This document shows positions 1-8,590 of a DNA stretch of 12,113 nucleotides, piece after piece; position 1 is the first letter of the stretch; each line of letters starts with the position of its first letter. The DNA is taken from positions 1-12,113 of the forward strand of contig JADGJA010000705.1 of NCBI GenBank assembly GCA_027596035.1. The letters are read 5' to 3'. A program made the translations under genes and the position numbers. This DNA comes from Thoreauomyces humboldtii (Eukaryota; Chytridiomycota; Chytridiomycetes; Spizellomycetales; Powellomycetaceae). The notes under the pieces were generated by a model. That model was given only the letters and a program-made list of their open reading frames with translations. It was not told the DNA's origin and searched no databases.

Positions 1-18
1 CCCAACAAACTCATCACA

Positions 19-441
19 ATGGCCGAAGAGTGGAACCCATCCGAAGACCCCAAGCCCGAGATCGAGGCCGGTAAGTTCACGCTTCCTCCCGTCTGTTCAC
101 GGTCCGCTTTCGTTTCCTTCGCGATCCTTTTAGCGAACCATTTCTTCCACCCGCACTGTCCCTCACGCTCACCGTCCCGTGTTCTCTTAGCTTGCGCCGA
201 CTCCCACCACTGCCACTCTCTGAAGGCCAAGCTCGACTCTTGCACAGCTCGCGTGGAGGGCGGTGACGCCGGTGAAGAGACCTGCGTGGAGGTAAGGGCT
301 ACCCCCTTCTTGCACGTATCGACTGGATGGAAAACAAGTCCCTAACGCAACGACCTTCGATCCTTTTCCTAGGAGTTCTTCGACCTCATGGAGTGCGTCA
401 ACCACTGTGCGGCCGACAAGCTCTTTGCGAAGCTGAAATAA
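19..441 (+). CDS. QCR6: Ubiquinol-cytochrome c reductase hinge protein (complex III subunit 6)
   Basis: Exons 19-70, 191-291 and 373-441 (introns 71-190 with GTAAGT and 292-372 with GTAAGG, both ending in TAG) join in frame to a 73-aa protein. The mature hinge fold is clear: six cysteines in helical-hairpin spacing (ACADSHHC, LDSC, EETC, MEC, NHC) and the family-typical C-terminus EEFFDLMECVNHCAADKLF ending in KLK. In the family this small acidic subunit sits on the intermembrane-space side of the cytochrome bc1 complex beside cytochrome c1 and helps dock cytochrome c; the cysteines form two disulfides. The start is the first ATG, in a good context (CACAATGG), only 18 nt from the window edge, so a further upstream exon cannot be excluded. 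The N-terminus is short (about 17 residues before the first Cys, five of them acidic), unlike yeast Qcr6 with its long acidic presequence. An AATAAA overlaps the stop codon. Confidence 0.93.
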
Positions 442-442
442 A
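437..442 (+). terminator. Candidate poly(A) signal overlapping the QCR6 stop codon
   Basis: AATAAA lies at 437-442 and includes the TAA stop at 439-441. Fungal polyadenylation signals are degenerate and usually lie some distance past the stop, so the overlap may be fortuitous. Confidence 0.25.
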
Positions 443-912
443 AATGGAAATACATATCGCTAGCGCCCTTCACTTCCCCGGAATTATTCTTTTGAAGGAA
501 CACCGTCGCTCGTGTGCTCCCTTGGGAGTTTTGTGGAGATTTGACATGCCGCCAGTGCCCGGGGGATGCCACGGTTTCCGTCCGCGCTGTGGACACGTGA
601 CTCTTGACTGAGGGTCTCTCGGTTGACTTGGGTTGGAGACGCCCCGAAGGATTGGGGGCGTACGAGGATGAGCCCGTCCGCAGTGTGGGCCAAGGTTCTC
701 GGGTGCTGCATTGCCTGGGGAAATGGCTATAGGTGTCATTATATGGTACAAAGATACACGATGGAGTGGTACAGGGATGCAGAATGAGTAAAAGTAAGTG
801 AATGGTGCAGTAGTAAGGGGGCAAAGAGTGAAGGTGCGTATATGTGCGAAACGGAATCAGCGGACGAATTTGCCGCCGGAAGGGTGGTAGTGCGGTTCCG
901 TAGTGTTGCTCG
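442..912. other. Convergent intergenic region between QCR6 and the redox gene
   Basis: About 470 nt separate two stop codons facing each other, so this should hold the two 3' untranslated regions. Open frames run across it on the minus strand (for example 369-1028), but they resemble no protein family, have biased low-information composition and overlap QCR6 exon 3 and the last exon of the redox gene antisense. I see no RNA gene or clear repeat here. Confidence 0.7.
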
Positions 913-3900
913 TCACTCAGCATCGGGGTCCGTGCTAGACAAAACCTTGATGTCCTTTTCAGAGTAACCGAAATTCCGAGACAGCTGATGAAGAACGGGT
1001 AAGCGGGAAGCGTCACGGACGGATACACAGACGGATACGACGATCCGGTATCTTACCTCTCCTTGAACGAGCTCGTTGAAGTCCGGTGGACCACAAACGA
1101 TGGCCTTCCGGATTTTTCCCGCTACATATTCAGAAGCGGCAGGCGATTGGGCATCACCGACTTCCGCCTGAACAGTCACGACGGCAGCACCGTCCACAGC
1201 TTCCTTGATGATGGACTCGCTGATTTGGCCCTCGTATCCGAACCCGCTGAAGTTCCCTCGTCCGTCCTCCACGCCAGATTTCACAACGTGGTGGACTTCG
1301 AACTGGTGCGGGTAGGCCAGCAATACCGCGTCCATCATCTCGGATCCGACCATCTCGCCGGGAGTGTTGATGCAATTCACGAGCACGAGCTTGAATCGGG
1401 TTCCGAAGCGGGGATATGTTTTTGGCAACGGAAACACGCCTTCCTCGTCCGTCTTGGCGTTGAAACCTAAGGCCCAGCCATCCAGGTAGTGGTGCCGCAC
1501 AACGAGGCTATCGCCCTTCGTAATCTTCAGTTCGTCGGGCATGAGAGGCTCGTAGTTGCTTGCTGCCCGCAAGGGAACACCCGTGGGAAGGAATAGGTGC
1601 TGAAGGAGCTGCAAAAACGGAGTGATTCCGGTGCCTCCGGCTACGAACACGATAGAGCCTCGAATAGCAGGTGCATGACCGCCGCCAGACGTAGGGATCA
1701 TCGTCAAAAGAGGCGAGACGAGAGATTCTCCAAAAGATCCCCGGATCTTGAATTGACGGTCACCGGGGCGCTCAGTACATAGGAAAGAAGAAACTCCTTC
1801 CGGGTGCTGCTTGACCCAAATGTCGAAAGCCGTAAGGTTGCCCGAGACTGGGGTGTAGTATCGGGAAGAGGGGACGCCATGCACCCTGACTTGGATCTCG
1901 ACACTCTGGCCCGGCTGGAACTCCTCCTGCTGGCCTTCCCGAGTCTCGTATGGGTAGAGAAGGCAGAAGCGAAGACGCCAGATCGGCACTGAAACACCAT
2001 CGGTTACTCTGGTCAAAAGCTCTCTTTGGGTCAGGCCATATCGACGATATTCATATCGATCGAACTGACGGTCGGTCAGATGACAAGCAGTATCGCCGTC
2101 GGAGATGGATTTTTCGGGAGACGTGATTTCCCCGACCAGGAGGGATGAAAGACGCATGATCGCGAGTTTACTGTGCACGTGGGTTCTTCGCGCCTTGTGA
2201 ATTCGATACCAGTCGGCCTGTGTCAAGACGAGCGAGGCTAAGTTGATGGTCCCTTCGGAAACCACAGATATCTGGGACGATGAAGGTACGGGCTCTGGTT
2301 CGTGGAACTGTGAAGCGCGTTGACGGCGACCATTCTGAGGTGGAAACAGTGGTGGCGGTGTGAAGTCTTCCGCATCATAGCCGGCTTCGTGAAAGTAATC
2401 GCTGCTAACATCCGTACCGGCGACGGCCAGGAGGATCAGCTGGCCACCAGGGTGGCTGAAGATCCACTTCGAAACGTCGTAAACGTAGCGTCCATCGGCT
2501 ACGACGAGCAGTTTGCCGTGGACGACGGCTTCGTCGAGGGATTTCCACGTGTAAGCTTTGAGATCTGGGTATCGCCGTCTATCCTGTCGCTTCGTGAGTT
2601 CCAGCACGCCCACCGACTTCCCAGTCAGAACAGCCTTCGCATCGCCGCTCTCATCCATGGAAGGCACTCCCGTTTTCTTGATGACGAAGAAATACCGACG
2701 CGTAAACTCCGTCAAGGAAAACAAGAGAACCCAGAATCCGACCATGAAGAAATACACGATCCAGAACTGAACTCCGCCGCCATCGTCCATTGGATACAGA
2801 ATATAGAGCCCAAGCGCAGCCTGCGCGATCGATGCCAGGAGCAGGAAATAGCCAATGATTCTATGAACCAGCTTCACCGTCCTGCGACGCCTCGTCGCGG
2901 GAAGCTCGGTGCGAAGCAGGGAGCGGTTGGTAAGGCCCATCAGCAGCTGCAGTGTCAGCAGTGATAGCATGGTGACTCCCAGAACTGAGTGCGCGTGGAC
3001 TCGAAAGCGATCGATCGAGACAACGATAGTTACTAGCGAAGCAATGGCTAGGCAAACGCCGGTGACTTGCAAGATCACATGGACCCAGATCCATCGGGGC
3101 GTGAAGCGCATGTATCGTGAGTAGTAGGCTCCGCCCGGGAACAGCACAAGCCATGCTGTAAACATCCCGCTTCCATGAGCCACTCGTCGGACGGGTTTGG
3201 GAATCGAGATGAAACGAACAGTGTTTTCGGCGTAGTTGATGGCCATCGCACCGTGCGTCTGATTGGCTTCCGTGGGCAACCCCGTCTGCGAGCCTTGTGA
3301 AGCGACCAGATAGGGTGAGCTTCCAGTTCTTTCAGCCACATGATTTTGAAATACTCACCTGGATTCGCGTGGTGGTATGAGAAATATCCATGCCAATGAT
3401 TCTTGATTGACGCTAGGTTGTACGCCCAGATCATGTTTTGCTCGGAGCCGTCCCGACCCGACGCCAGCGTCGCGTGCGTGTAGCAACAGGAAGGCTGTGG
3501 AATCACCGGCCGCCGTACTTCCACAAAGAACGTCCCGTTGACGTATCCACCATTGAGAGGCGTCATGACCCATGGCTCTGGATGCCACACGGCATACGGC
3601 GGTGCATACTGATTCCGCGGTGTGTGTTCGTGGATCTGAACCGTCAAGTTGGGGTATAGATGGGAGACTATGAAGTCTGCGCCAAGCATCGTGGCTCCAA
3701 AGCCGATCCCCATCCACGGCTGCAACAGCAAAAAAGACGTCAGTTTCGACCAAACGACGTGGCAGATGTGTCTCTCGGTGGCCATTACCATGCCCATTGT
3801 CACGTCCGAAAGCGCCCAGTACATCCTCAAGTTGTTCTCATCTTCCAGGTATGAGCCGAACTGGTATCTGCCGTTCCCTGGGTATGCAAGGGTGTGCAGG

Positions 3901-4079
3901 TCCCCGTACAGTGTGAGGTCCGGCGCTTCGGTTGCTCGAAATTGAGGTTGGCCAGCCCAACCATATCCTACAAAGTTCACAGGGGAAGAGAGCGAGACGA
4001 CGGATGGCACCAAGGCGACCAGGATGCCGAGCAAGAGGAGTCGTAGGCTGCGAGGCTCGCGGCGATAGCGTTCCGTCAT
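913..4079 (-). CDS. DOMON - cytochrome b561 - cytochrome b5 - FAD/NAD(P)H reductase fusion, probable trans-membrane electron transfer protein
   Basis: Exons (minus) 4079-3789, 3719-3359, 3293-1057 and 984-913 give about 986 aa. Residues 10-30 are a hydrophobic signal peptide. Residues 50-217 are a DOMON domain (PWMGIGFGATMLGAD at 98-112; NHWHGYFSYHH at 204-214; candidate haem ligands Met108 and His213/214). Residues 240-420 are cytochrome b561, with haem-ligand His near 257, 289, 319 and 361 in successive helices. Residues 465-530 are cytochrome b5 (HPGG at 498-501, second ligand likely His519). Residues 630-986 are a ferredoxin-reductase type module: FAD motif RYYTPVS at 695-701, nucleotide motif GGTGITP at 770-776, VCGPP near 950. 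The order implies NAD(P)H to FAD to b5 to b561 to the outer DOMON haem, fitting a ferric/cupric or quinone reductase; the acceptor is inferred, not shown. Introns are 69, 65 and 72 nt; the 3358 donor is GTGAGT and the 1056 donor GTAAGA. ATG 4079 is chosen because a signal peptide follows at once; another in-frame start exists at 4130. The donor of the first intron (3788, GTAATG) is the least certain point. Confidence 0.9.
3720..3788 (-). other. Intron 1 of the redox gene, inside the DOMON domain
   Basis: The acceptor side is strong: a CTGAC branch site, a T-rich tract, then TTGCAG ending at 3720. The proposed donor GTAATG at 3788 gives a 69-nt intron without in-frame stops. Removing it leaves only 10 residues between the two DOMON tryptophans, fewer than I would expect for the hairpin strand, so the true donor might lie further into this segment, or it may be retained in some transcripts. 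Confidence 0.6.
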
Positions 4080-4140
4080 TTGCGAGGTGTGTGCGAGGGG
4101 GGGTTCGACCGCGTTCCCAACAGAACACAAAAAGAAACAA

Positions 4141-4170
4141 GGAGTGGGAACCTATATGGAGTGGGAACCT
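4141..4170. repeat. 13-bp direct repeat upstream of the redox gene
   Basis: GGAGTGGGAACCT occurs at 4141-4153 and again exactly at 4158-4170, separated by ATAT. The copies lie 62-91 nt upstream of the redox gene's start codon (AGGTTCCCACTCC as read on its strand), within its likely leader or core promoter. Confidence 0.85.
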
Positions 4171-4478
4171 CTCGCAGTGAATCTCTGCTGCCAGTTTGGA
4201 ATTGGCAAGCCGGATCCTGGGATCTTTCTTCAAACAAAGAAGGTGCAAGTGGGGGTGGGTTTCAAGAAGAAGGGGGAGGTTCGAAACAGCCAGAAAGATC
4301 AGAGAGAAGTCCAGAGTCAGAGAGAGTCAGAGAGAGAGAGGCGGCGCCGCGGCTTGCCTCTTGATTTGACGGCTGGAAAGGTTGCACCACCAGCCAGCCT
4401 GCCTTCGCCCCGACGCTGCTGGGACACCTCAGCCACATACCGTACCCGAATCTCAGAGCCTTGCATTAGATCGTCGAA

Positions 4479-4498
4479 AGAGAGAGAGAGAGAGAGAG
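4479..4498. repeat. (AG)10 microsatellite
   Basis: Ten uninterrupted AG units in the divergent promoter region, with a further imperfect GA-rich stretch at about 4316-4340 (repeated GTCAGAGAGA-like units). Confidence 0.95.
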
Positions 4499-5178
4499 AA
4501 GGGCAACTGGACCAGATCACCACGTCTCGAAGACAGGGAAGGCAGCAAGGAGAGTTGGACAACCGACGACGGCTCACCCCGGAGTATCCAGTACATGCCC
4601 ACAATGTCATTTTCATCTTTAGATTGGGGTTTGTGCACGTCACCTCGGCAGGCCAAGGGAGTCGGTGCTAGAGACGACGCATGTATGCAAGAGACTTCAC
4701 CGCCAGTGGTAAGAGTACCAAAGACCAGAGAAGCCAATGCAAGTGAACTTTATGGGTAATTTGGGGCAGCGATATCATGTACCATCGAGGGTTTGAGCTG
4801 TTCATGAAAGCGAGCGAGCAGCTCAGTTTCCAGGAGGGAGTTACTCGAGGTACCGGGTACGGTAGCAGCCGTGACCTGTCGAACGGAAGCGTTGCCATCG
4901 GGAGTCGGAAGATGGCTTAAACTGGGCCCAGAAATTCGTAAGGTACAGGGATGATGTGAGATGGCGGCTATGAGCCTACTGCATGTGCTGTATGAGCGAG
5001 ACTGGAACGGAAGAGAAAAGGCGAAACCTCGGGCTAAGTGGCTTTTCCAACACGTACAATCCGCTATCGAAAACAACGTGGCCTCAGCTACGAGCGGGTC
5101 TCATCGAACTCAGAGTCCTTACTACTTTGTATAAACTCAGCTGTCCTCGGAGGTGTCTCCTTGCGTCGACGAGCATCC

Positions 5179-8038
5179 ATGAGCTTTGCGCCACGCCCTC
5201 GATCAGCGGCCAGTCATCCTACCTTGTCATCGAACATTCAGGGACAGCCACCGTCGAGTACAACCCTTCCTGTCCGTCGTGAGCGCAAACCTGCCACAGC
5301 ATGGGCCTCCACTCCGTCTTTCGCTGCCACCACTCATCGCTCGACAACGCCCCGCAAAAAACCACAAGCTGGTCCTCAGGATGTTGTTGGCTTTGGCTCA
5401 CCCAAAGTCGTGTGGACCACTGCATATCAAACCGAGGAAGAGATGAAGGCGATACGGTTGGCTCAATCGCTGCCAGTGACTAGGTGCGTAGAACTGATGG
5501 TCGAGAGGCGAGCAAAAGACTGTGTTTCCCAATCTCACCTTGCTTTTTTTCGCAAGCAAGTTCATGCAGGAACTAAGGCCCCATGCCGCTTTGCTCAGAA
5601 AGGACATCCAACCGGTCTTTGAGCGGCTCGGTGCAAGCGTTGGTAGATTCTGCAGTTTCTCGGTGCTCGCCTTGTATCCTTCATAAACTGACCTTTGGAT
5701 AGCGCATTTCGGCAGACAAATGGACCAACGGGATGCTGATTACCTCCTCGTCCGATACTTCCATGACTATGAGGAGGCTCTTGCGTCATTTCTGCATGAT
5801 GTAGGTATCCACAAAACGTGCTAGTGCTTCCATGATCTTGACTACTTTCATGCTATCATCGCAGTACTTTGGGCCGAGCCACGCCGACGGTCACTCCCGA
5901 AACGCACAGTTGTTGGCAGCAGCACCTGCACCACCCTTACCACTCTGCCAGTCCATAACCTCCTGGGCGAAGACACAAATGCGATACTTTGACGTCCTGT
6001 CGGATCAAGACGCCATCGTACAACGATTCCTGAAAACGTTTGAAAACCTTGAGGAAGAAAACGTGATTCTGAAAGATGTGCTTGGACAACGGGGCAAACT
6101 GACAAGTGCACACACCACCAGCGCTACTACAGGCGCAAAAGGCGTAGATCAAGGGTTCCAGATGTCCGAAGTGACCATCCGACGAATCGTTCACGAACCC
6201 CTGGTCCGAAGACGGCAACCGGTGGATCGCGGAACGGATCCACCAGATCCGATCGTTGACTCAGCCACGACCCTCGCCTTGAACCATCTCGTCGCGACCA
6301 CCGAAGCCATCCCCTCGTCTTCGACCGAGTCCACTCCACGTGTCGACGCCCCGGCGCTTGCCTCCCTTCTTGCCGACATCCGAAGTTACAATCGTCGCGT
6401 CGCCAAGCGCGTCGAGACCGCCCACCGAGCTGTGCAGACAGACGCACCGAAAATAGTTGAGATCTCAAGGAAAGATGGAGGCACGCAGACCTGGGTCCCG
6501 GAGGAAGTGCGAGAGACGCAGGCGCGAGCATGTCAAACAGATGTTGGGGAGAAGGGTCAGGACGTGGCATCTCAGGTCGATATCCCCCACCCAGCTGAGA
6601 TCAAACTAGAGCGTTGCTCGAAAAAGGTTCAAAGCTTGGAAGCAAAGGTACGAGAAACTTTCGTACAAGCGACAGCTGGCAAGACGGAGCACCAGGTGTT
6701 GATCAAGTGTTTCGGTTAGCTGAAAGACACGATCCATGGGCACGAGGAAGTCCTACTCGATCTCAAGAAGGTTCACGAAGGCGAGATTTGTACCATTCGC
6801 CAGCACCATGAGACTGAGAAGAAACGTCTGTCCAAAGATCGCGAGGAAATGCTCGCATGGGTGGAACGGTCCGAAAGAGTAAAGACGGAAGCTATAAGCA
6901 TACAGCAAATTCTCGAGAGTCGATGTCAGAACTTCGACAATCAAGTCAAGGAAATGGAAGCTGACTGTAAGAACCCCCCGCTTGCTTCCTCTTCCTACGC
7001 AGGCGATGCTGATTACCCGTTGCACGGATATGTTGCGTGATGTAGATGACACGCTGCAAGAAACTCACGATAAGCTCACAAAGACCCACATAGCAACTCA
7101 ACTCTCACACTTGAAGGCCCGCAGTCTCCTGCAACTTCTTCAAACTGTCCAAGAGCGGCACTCGGCGGCGACAGATCAGGCCCACGCCGCACATCTCACG
7201 ACTCTGGAGTCCCATCTCAGCGCGCTTCGAGTCACTCTCGAGGAGACGCACAAGTCCCTCGTAAGCGTCCAAGAGCGCGCGCGCAGAGATCTGGAGACCG
7301 GAGACCAAGTCACGGAACGAGCGAAACAGGATCTGGCGGAGTCTCAGAAAGGAACGCAGAAGCTCGTCGATGGGACATTGGAGCTAGAAAGGCTCGTGAG
7401 GGTCGAAAGAGAGCGGAGAGGGGAGGTGGAACGTTGTCTTGGAGAAGTCATGAGGTTTCCGGATGTCAGCTTGGGGCATCCCGTCGGAATTGAAGGTATG
7501 ATAGAGTCAATATAACTATTCCTCTCGACCGACACCATGTTGAAGCACTTCCACCAGACCTCGATCCAAAGGATGGAGGAGGCGACCGCATCTTGAAGGA
7601 TATGATAACCGGCAACAGCGTTCGTATCTCACTTCTCGAGCAAAAGAACAACGAGCTAAGAATGTTACGAATAAAGCTCAGTACGCATAAAACGACACTT
7701 TTGACAACAGAAAACTGGAAAACTGGAAAACTGATATCTAAACTCTAGCAGCGACATCTAATCCCTCTCATATGGCCACTCCGATTCCCGCTTCTTCCCT
7801 CGTCGACCGACCTGCCGTTCAGAAGGCCACTGAAGCGCTCACGTTGCAATATCTCGAACAGCAAAGAAAACGACTGCAAAAACATCCGCCTAAAGGTTCC
7901 ATGCGCGAGCATCATCAACAGCCAAAGGTTCCATACACGGCCTGGGCGCAGCTTCGAGCGTCGGTGCCTGGACATGGGGCGGTCGTCAAGAGGAGCGTTA
8001 CGAAATATCCACCAGAAGACTTTCACTTGTCGTTTTGA
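5179..8038 (+). CDS. Coiled-coil protein with a cluster of LC8-type QT motifs, function unknown
   Basis: Exons 5179-5483, 5557-5642, 5703-5800, 5865-6647, 6720-6944, 7003-7495, 7546-7680 and 7749-8038 give about 804 aa. The start is the first ATG in the frame. Residues 1-65 are a basic, Ser/Thr/Pro-rich disordered tail. Residues 75-215 look folded and helical, rich in charged and aromatic residues (for example YFHDYEEALASFLHD around 148-163). Residues 260-350 are low-complexity linker. Residues 352-402 hold four QT-like motifs (AVQTD, GTQTW, ACQTD, ASQVD). Residues 409 to about 700 are long Glu/Lys/Leu-rich coiled coil, ending in a short basic tail. No membrane segment or catalytic motif. I do not recognise the family; cytoskeletal, spindle-pole, basal-body or transport scaffolds are the natural comparisons, by composition only. 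Most introns are 50-73 nt and several carry CTGAC branch sites. The intron-5 donor (GTCAAG at 6945) is forced by the frame change and non-consensus. The last acceptor is a tandem TAGCAG (7748 or 7751). Confidence 0.8.
6429..6584 (+). other. Cluster of four LC8-like QT motifs in the coiled-coil protein
   Basis: Within exon 4 the reading frame encodes RAVQTDA, GGTQTWV, RACQTDV and VASQVDI. Their central Gln residues fall at about 354, 371, 387 and 400, spaced 17, 16 and 13. TQT, VQT, CQT and SQV cores match the known variation of the short linear motif that binds the dynein light chain LC8 (DYNLL). The surroundings are charged and predicted-disordered by composition, directly before the coiled coil. 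Binding itself is inference. Confidence 0.6.
7681..7751 (+). other. Intron 7 of the coiled-coil gene, with triple 8-bp repeat and tandem acceptor
   Basis: The donor is GTACGC at 7681. AAAACTGG occurs at 7711-7718 and 7719-7726, followed by AAAACTGA at 7727-7734, which supplies the best branch-site match. The acceptor reads CTCTAGCAG, so splicing after 7748 or after 7751 both keep the frame and differ by one codon. Confidence 0.65.
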
Positions 8039-8590
8039 CTCCTTGGCCACTCATGTCCTCACTGTCGTGTAGTCGTAACTACGGCCAAGGGAAGGCCGTA
8101 ACAGAGCAGAGCATTGGAGCCGTGCGGCGTGGATAGTTTGTGGTGATGCGGCACAGATTCCTGACAGCTTTGTCGTAACCCGCTAAGTCATTTGAAGAAA
8201 TCAACGGTCATGAGGTATTGTAAGGCACAATCAGCGAACTCGAACCGTGAGCAGGATACGAACCCCGGGAAAACGTTCCGTCTATCTTTGGATCTTGAGT
8301 CCCTGTTGATCCCGGGAATGTCAGTGCGCGCGAACAGGAGCTGTCTAAAGCAAGCGCCATGCTGGCCCTTGTTCGAAGTAAGGTGCAAAAAGAGTGGCGA
8401 AATGGGTGGACAAGGTCCCCCATATCATCGTCATTGAAAGAAGTGTGGGGGAACTGCCTCTGGATTGCCTCAGCTGGCATTTAAAAGGAATAGGTGTCTC
8501 TTTTCCCTTGGGTTCTATTGTCTTATTCCCGTGAAAGCTTTCGAATGAAAACACATCCGAAATCGAATCCGCCGTTCGTAGACTCCGATC
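8039..8590. other. Intergenic region with 3' end of the coiled-coil gene and promoter of the 7TM gene
   Basis: About 550 nt between genes on the same strand. The first 60 nt contain overlapping inverted repeats (see the separate entry). Short frames such as 8192-8437 show no family resemblance and have no codon-use support. A stretch near 8240-8310 has tRNA-like words on the minus strand but does not fold as one. No clear TATA box was seen before 8591. Confidence 0.6.
8041..8100. repeat. Two overlapping inverted repeats just after the coiled-coil gene stop
   Basis: CCTTGGCC (8041-8048) is the exact reverse complement of GGCCAAGG (8083-8090). TACGGCC (8080-8086) is the exact reverse complement of GGCCGTA (8094-8100), with a 7-nt loop. 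The pairings share 8083-8086, so they are mutually exclusive hairpins in the 3' flank of the plus-strand transcript. Confidence 0.7.

Larger units (their letters stand above)
4080..5178. promoter_or_regulatory. Divergent intergenic region between the redox gene and the coiled-coil gene
   Basis: About 1.1 kb lies between two outward-facing start codons and must hold both promoters and 5' leaders. Visible content: a 13-bp direct repeat (4141-4170), an inverse CCAAT (ATTGG at 4201-4205, about 120 nt upstream of the redox ATG), a purine-rich plus strand from about 4240 to 4345, an (AG)10 tract at 4479-4498, and a CCAAT at 4734-4738 on the plus strand. No convincing TATA box and no coding region with family resemblance; the Arg-Glu-rich frames here are translations of the AG repeats. 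An unrecognised 5' exon of the coiled-coil gene could lie here. Confidence 0.6.

Noticed and set aside
369..1028. 219-codon minus-strand open frame across the QCR6/redox convergent region
   Set aside because: It overlaps QCR6 exon 3 and the redox last exon antisense, has biased His/Ser/Pro/Arg composition and no family resemblance; the overlapping exons are well supported.
1063..1470. Plus-strand open frames inside the redox gene
   Set aside because: Antisense shadows of the highly supported reductase coding frame.
3294..3339. GTG start for an 808-codon frame of the redox gene
   Set aside because: This position lies within a spliced GTGAGT-CACAAG intron; the true N-terminus is the signal peptide and DOMON encoded upstream.
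19..4079. A respiratory or redox gene cluster (QCR6 next to the b561/b5 reductase)
   Set aside because: The genes converge, act in different membranes, and eukaryotic neighbours are usually unrelated; adjacency alone is no evidence.
4382..4759. 125-codon frame rich in Arg-Glu repeats
   Set aside because: It has a non-ATG start and the repeats are simply translated AG microsatellite; no further similarity.
6967..7002. 36-nt intron with a consensus GTAAGA donor in the coiled-coil gene
   Set aside because: It is much shorter than the others and, being a multiple of three after a phase-1 donor, leads straight into a frame with a stop (TGA about 12 codons on) instead of the coiled-coil frame.
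8230..8310. tRNA-like words on the minus strand (GGTTCGTATCC, GGACTCAAGATCC)
   Set aside because: The T-arm and anticodon stems do not pair over five bases, and no A-box or acceptor stem could be found.
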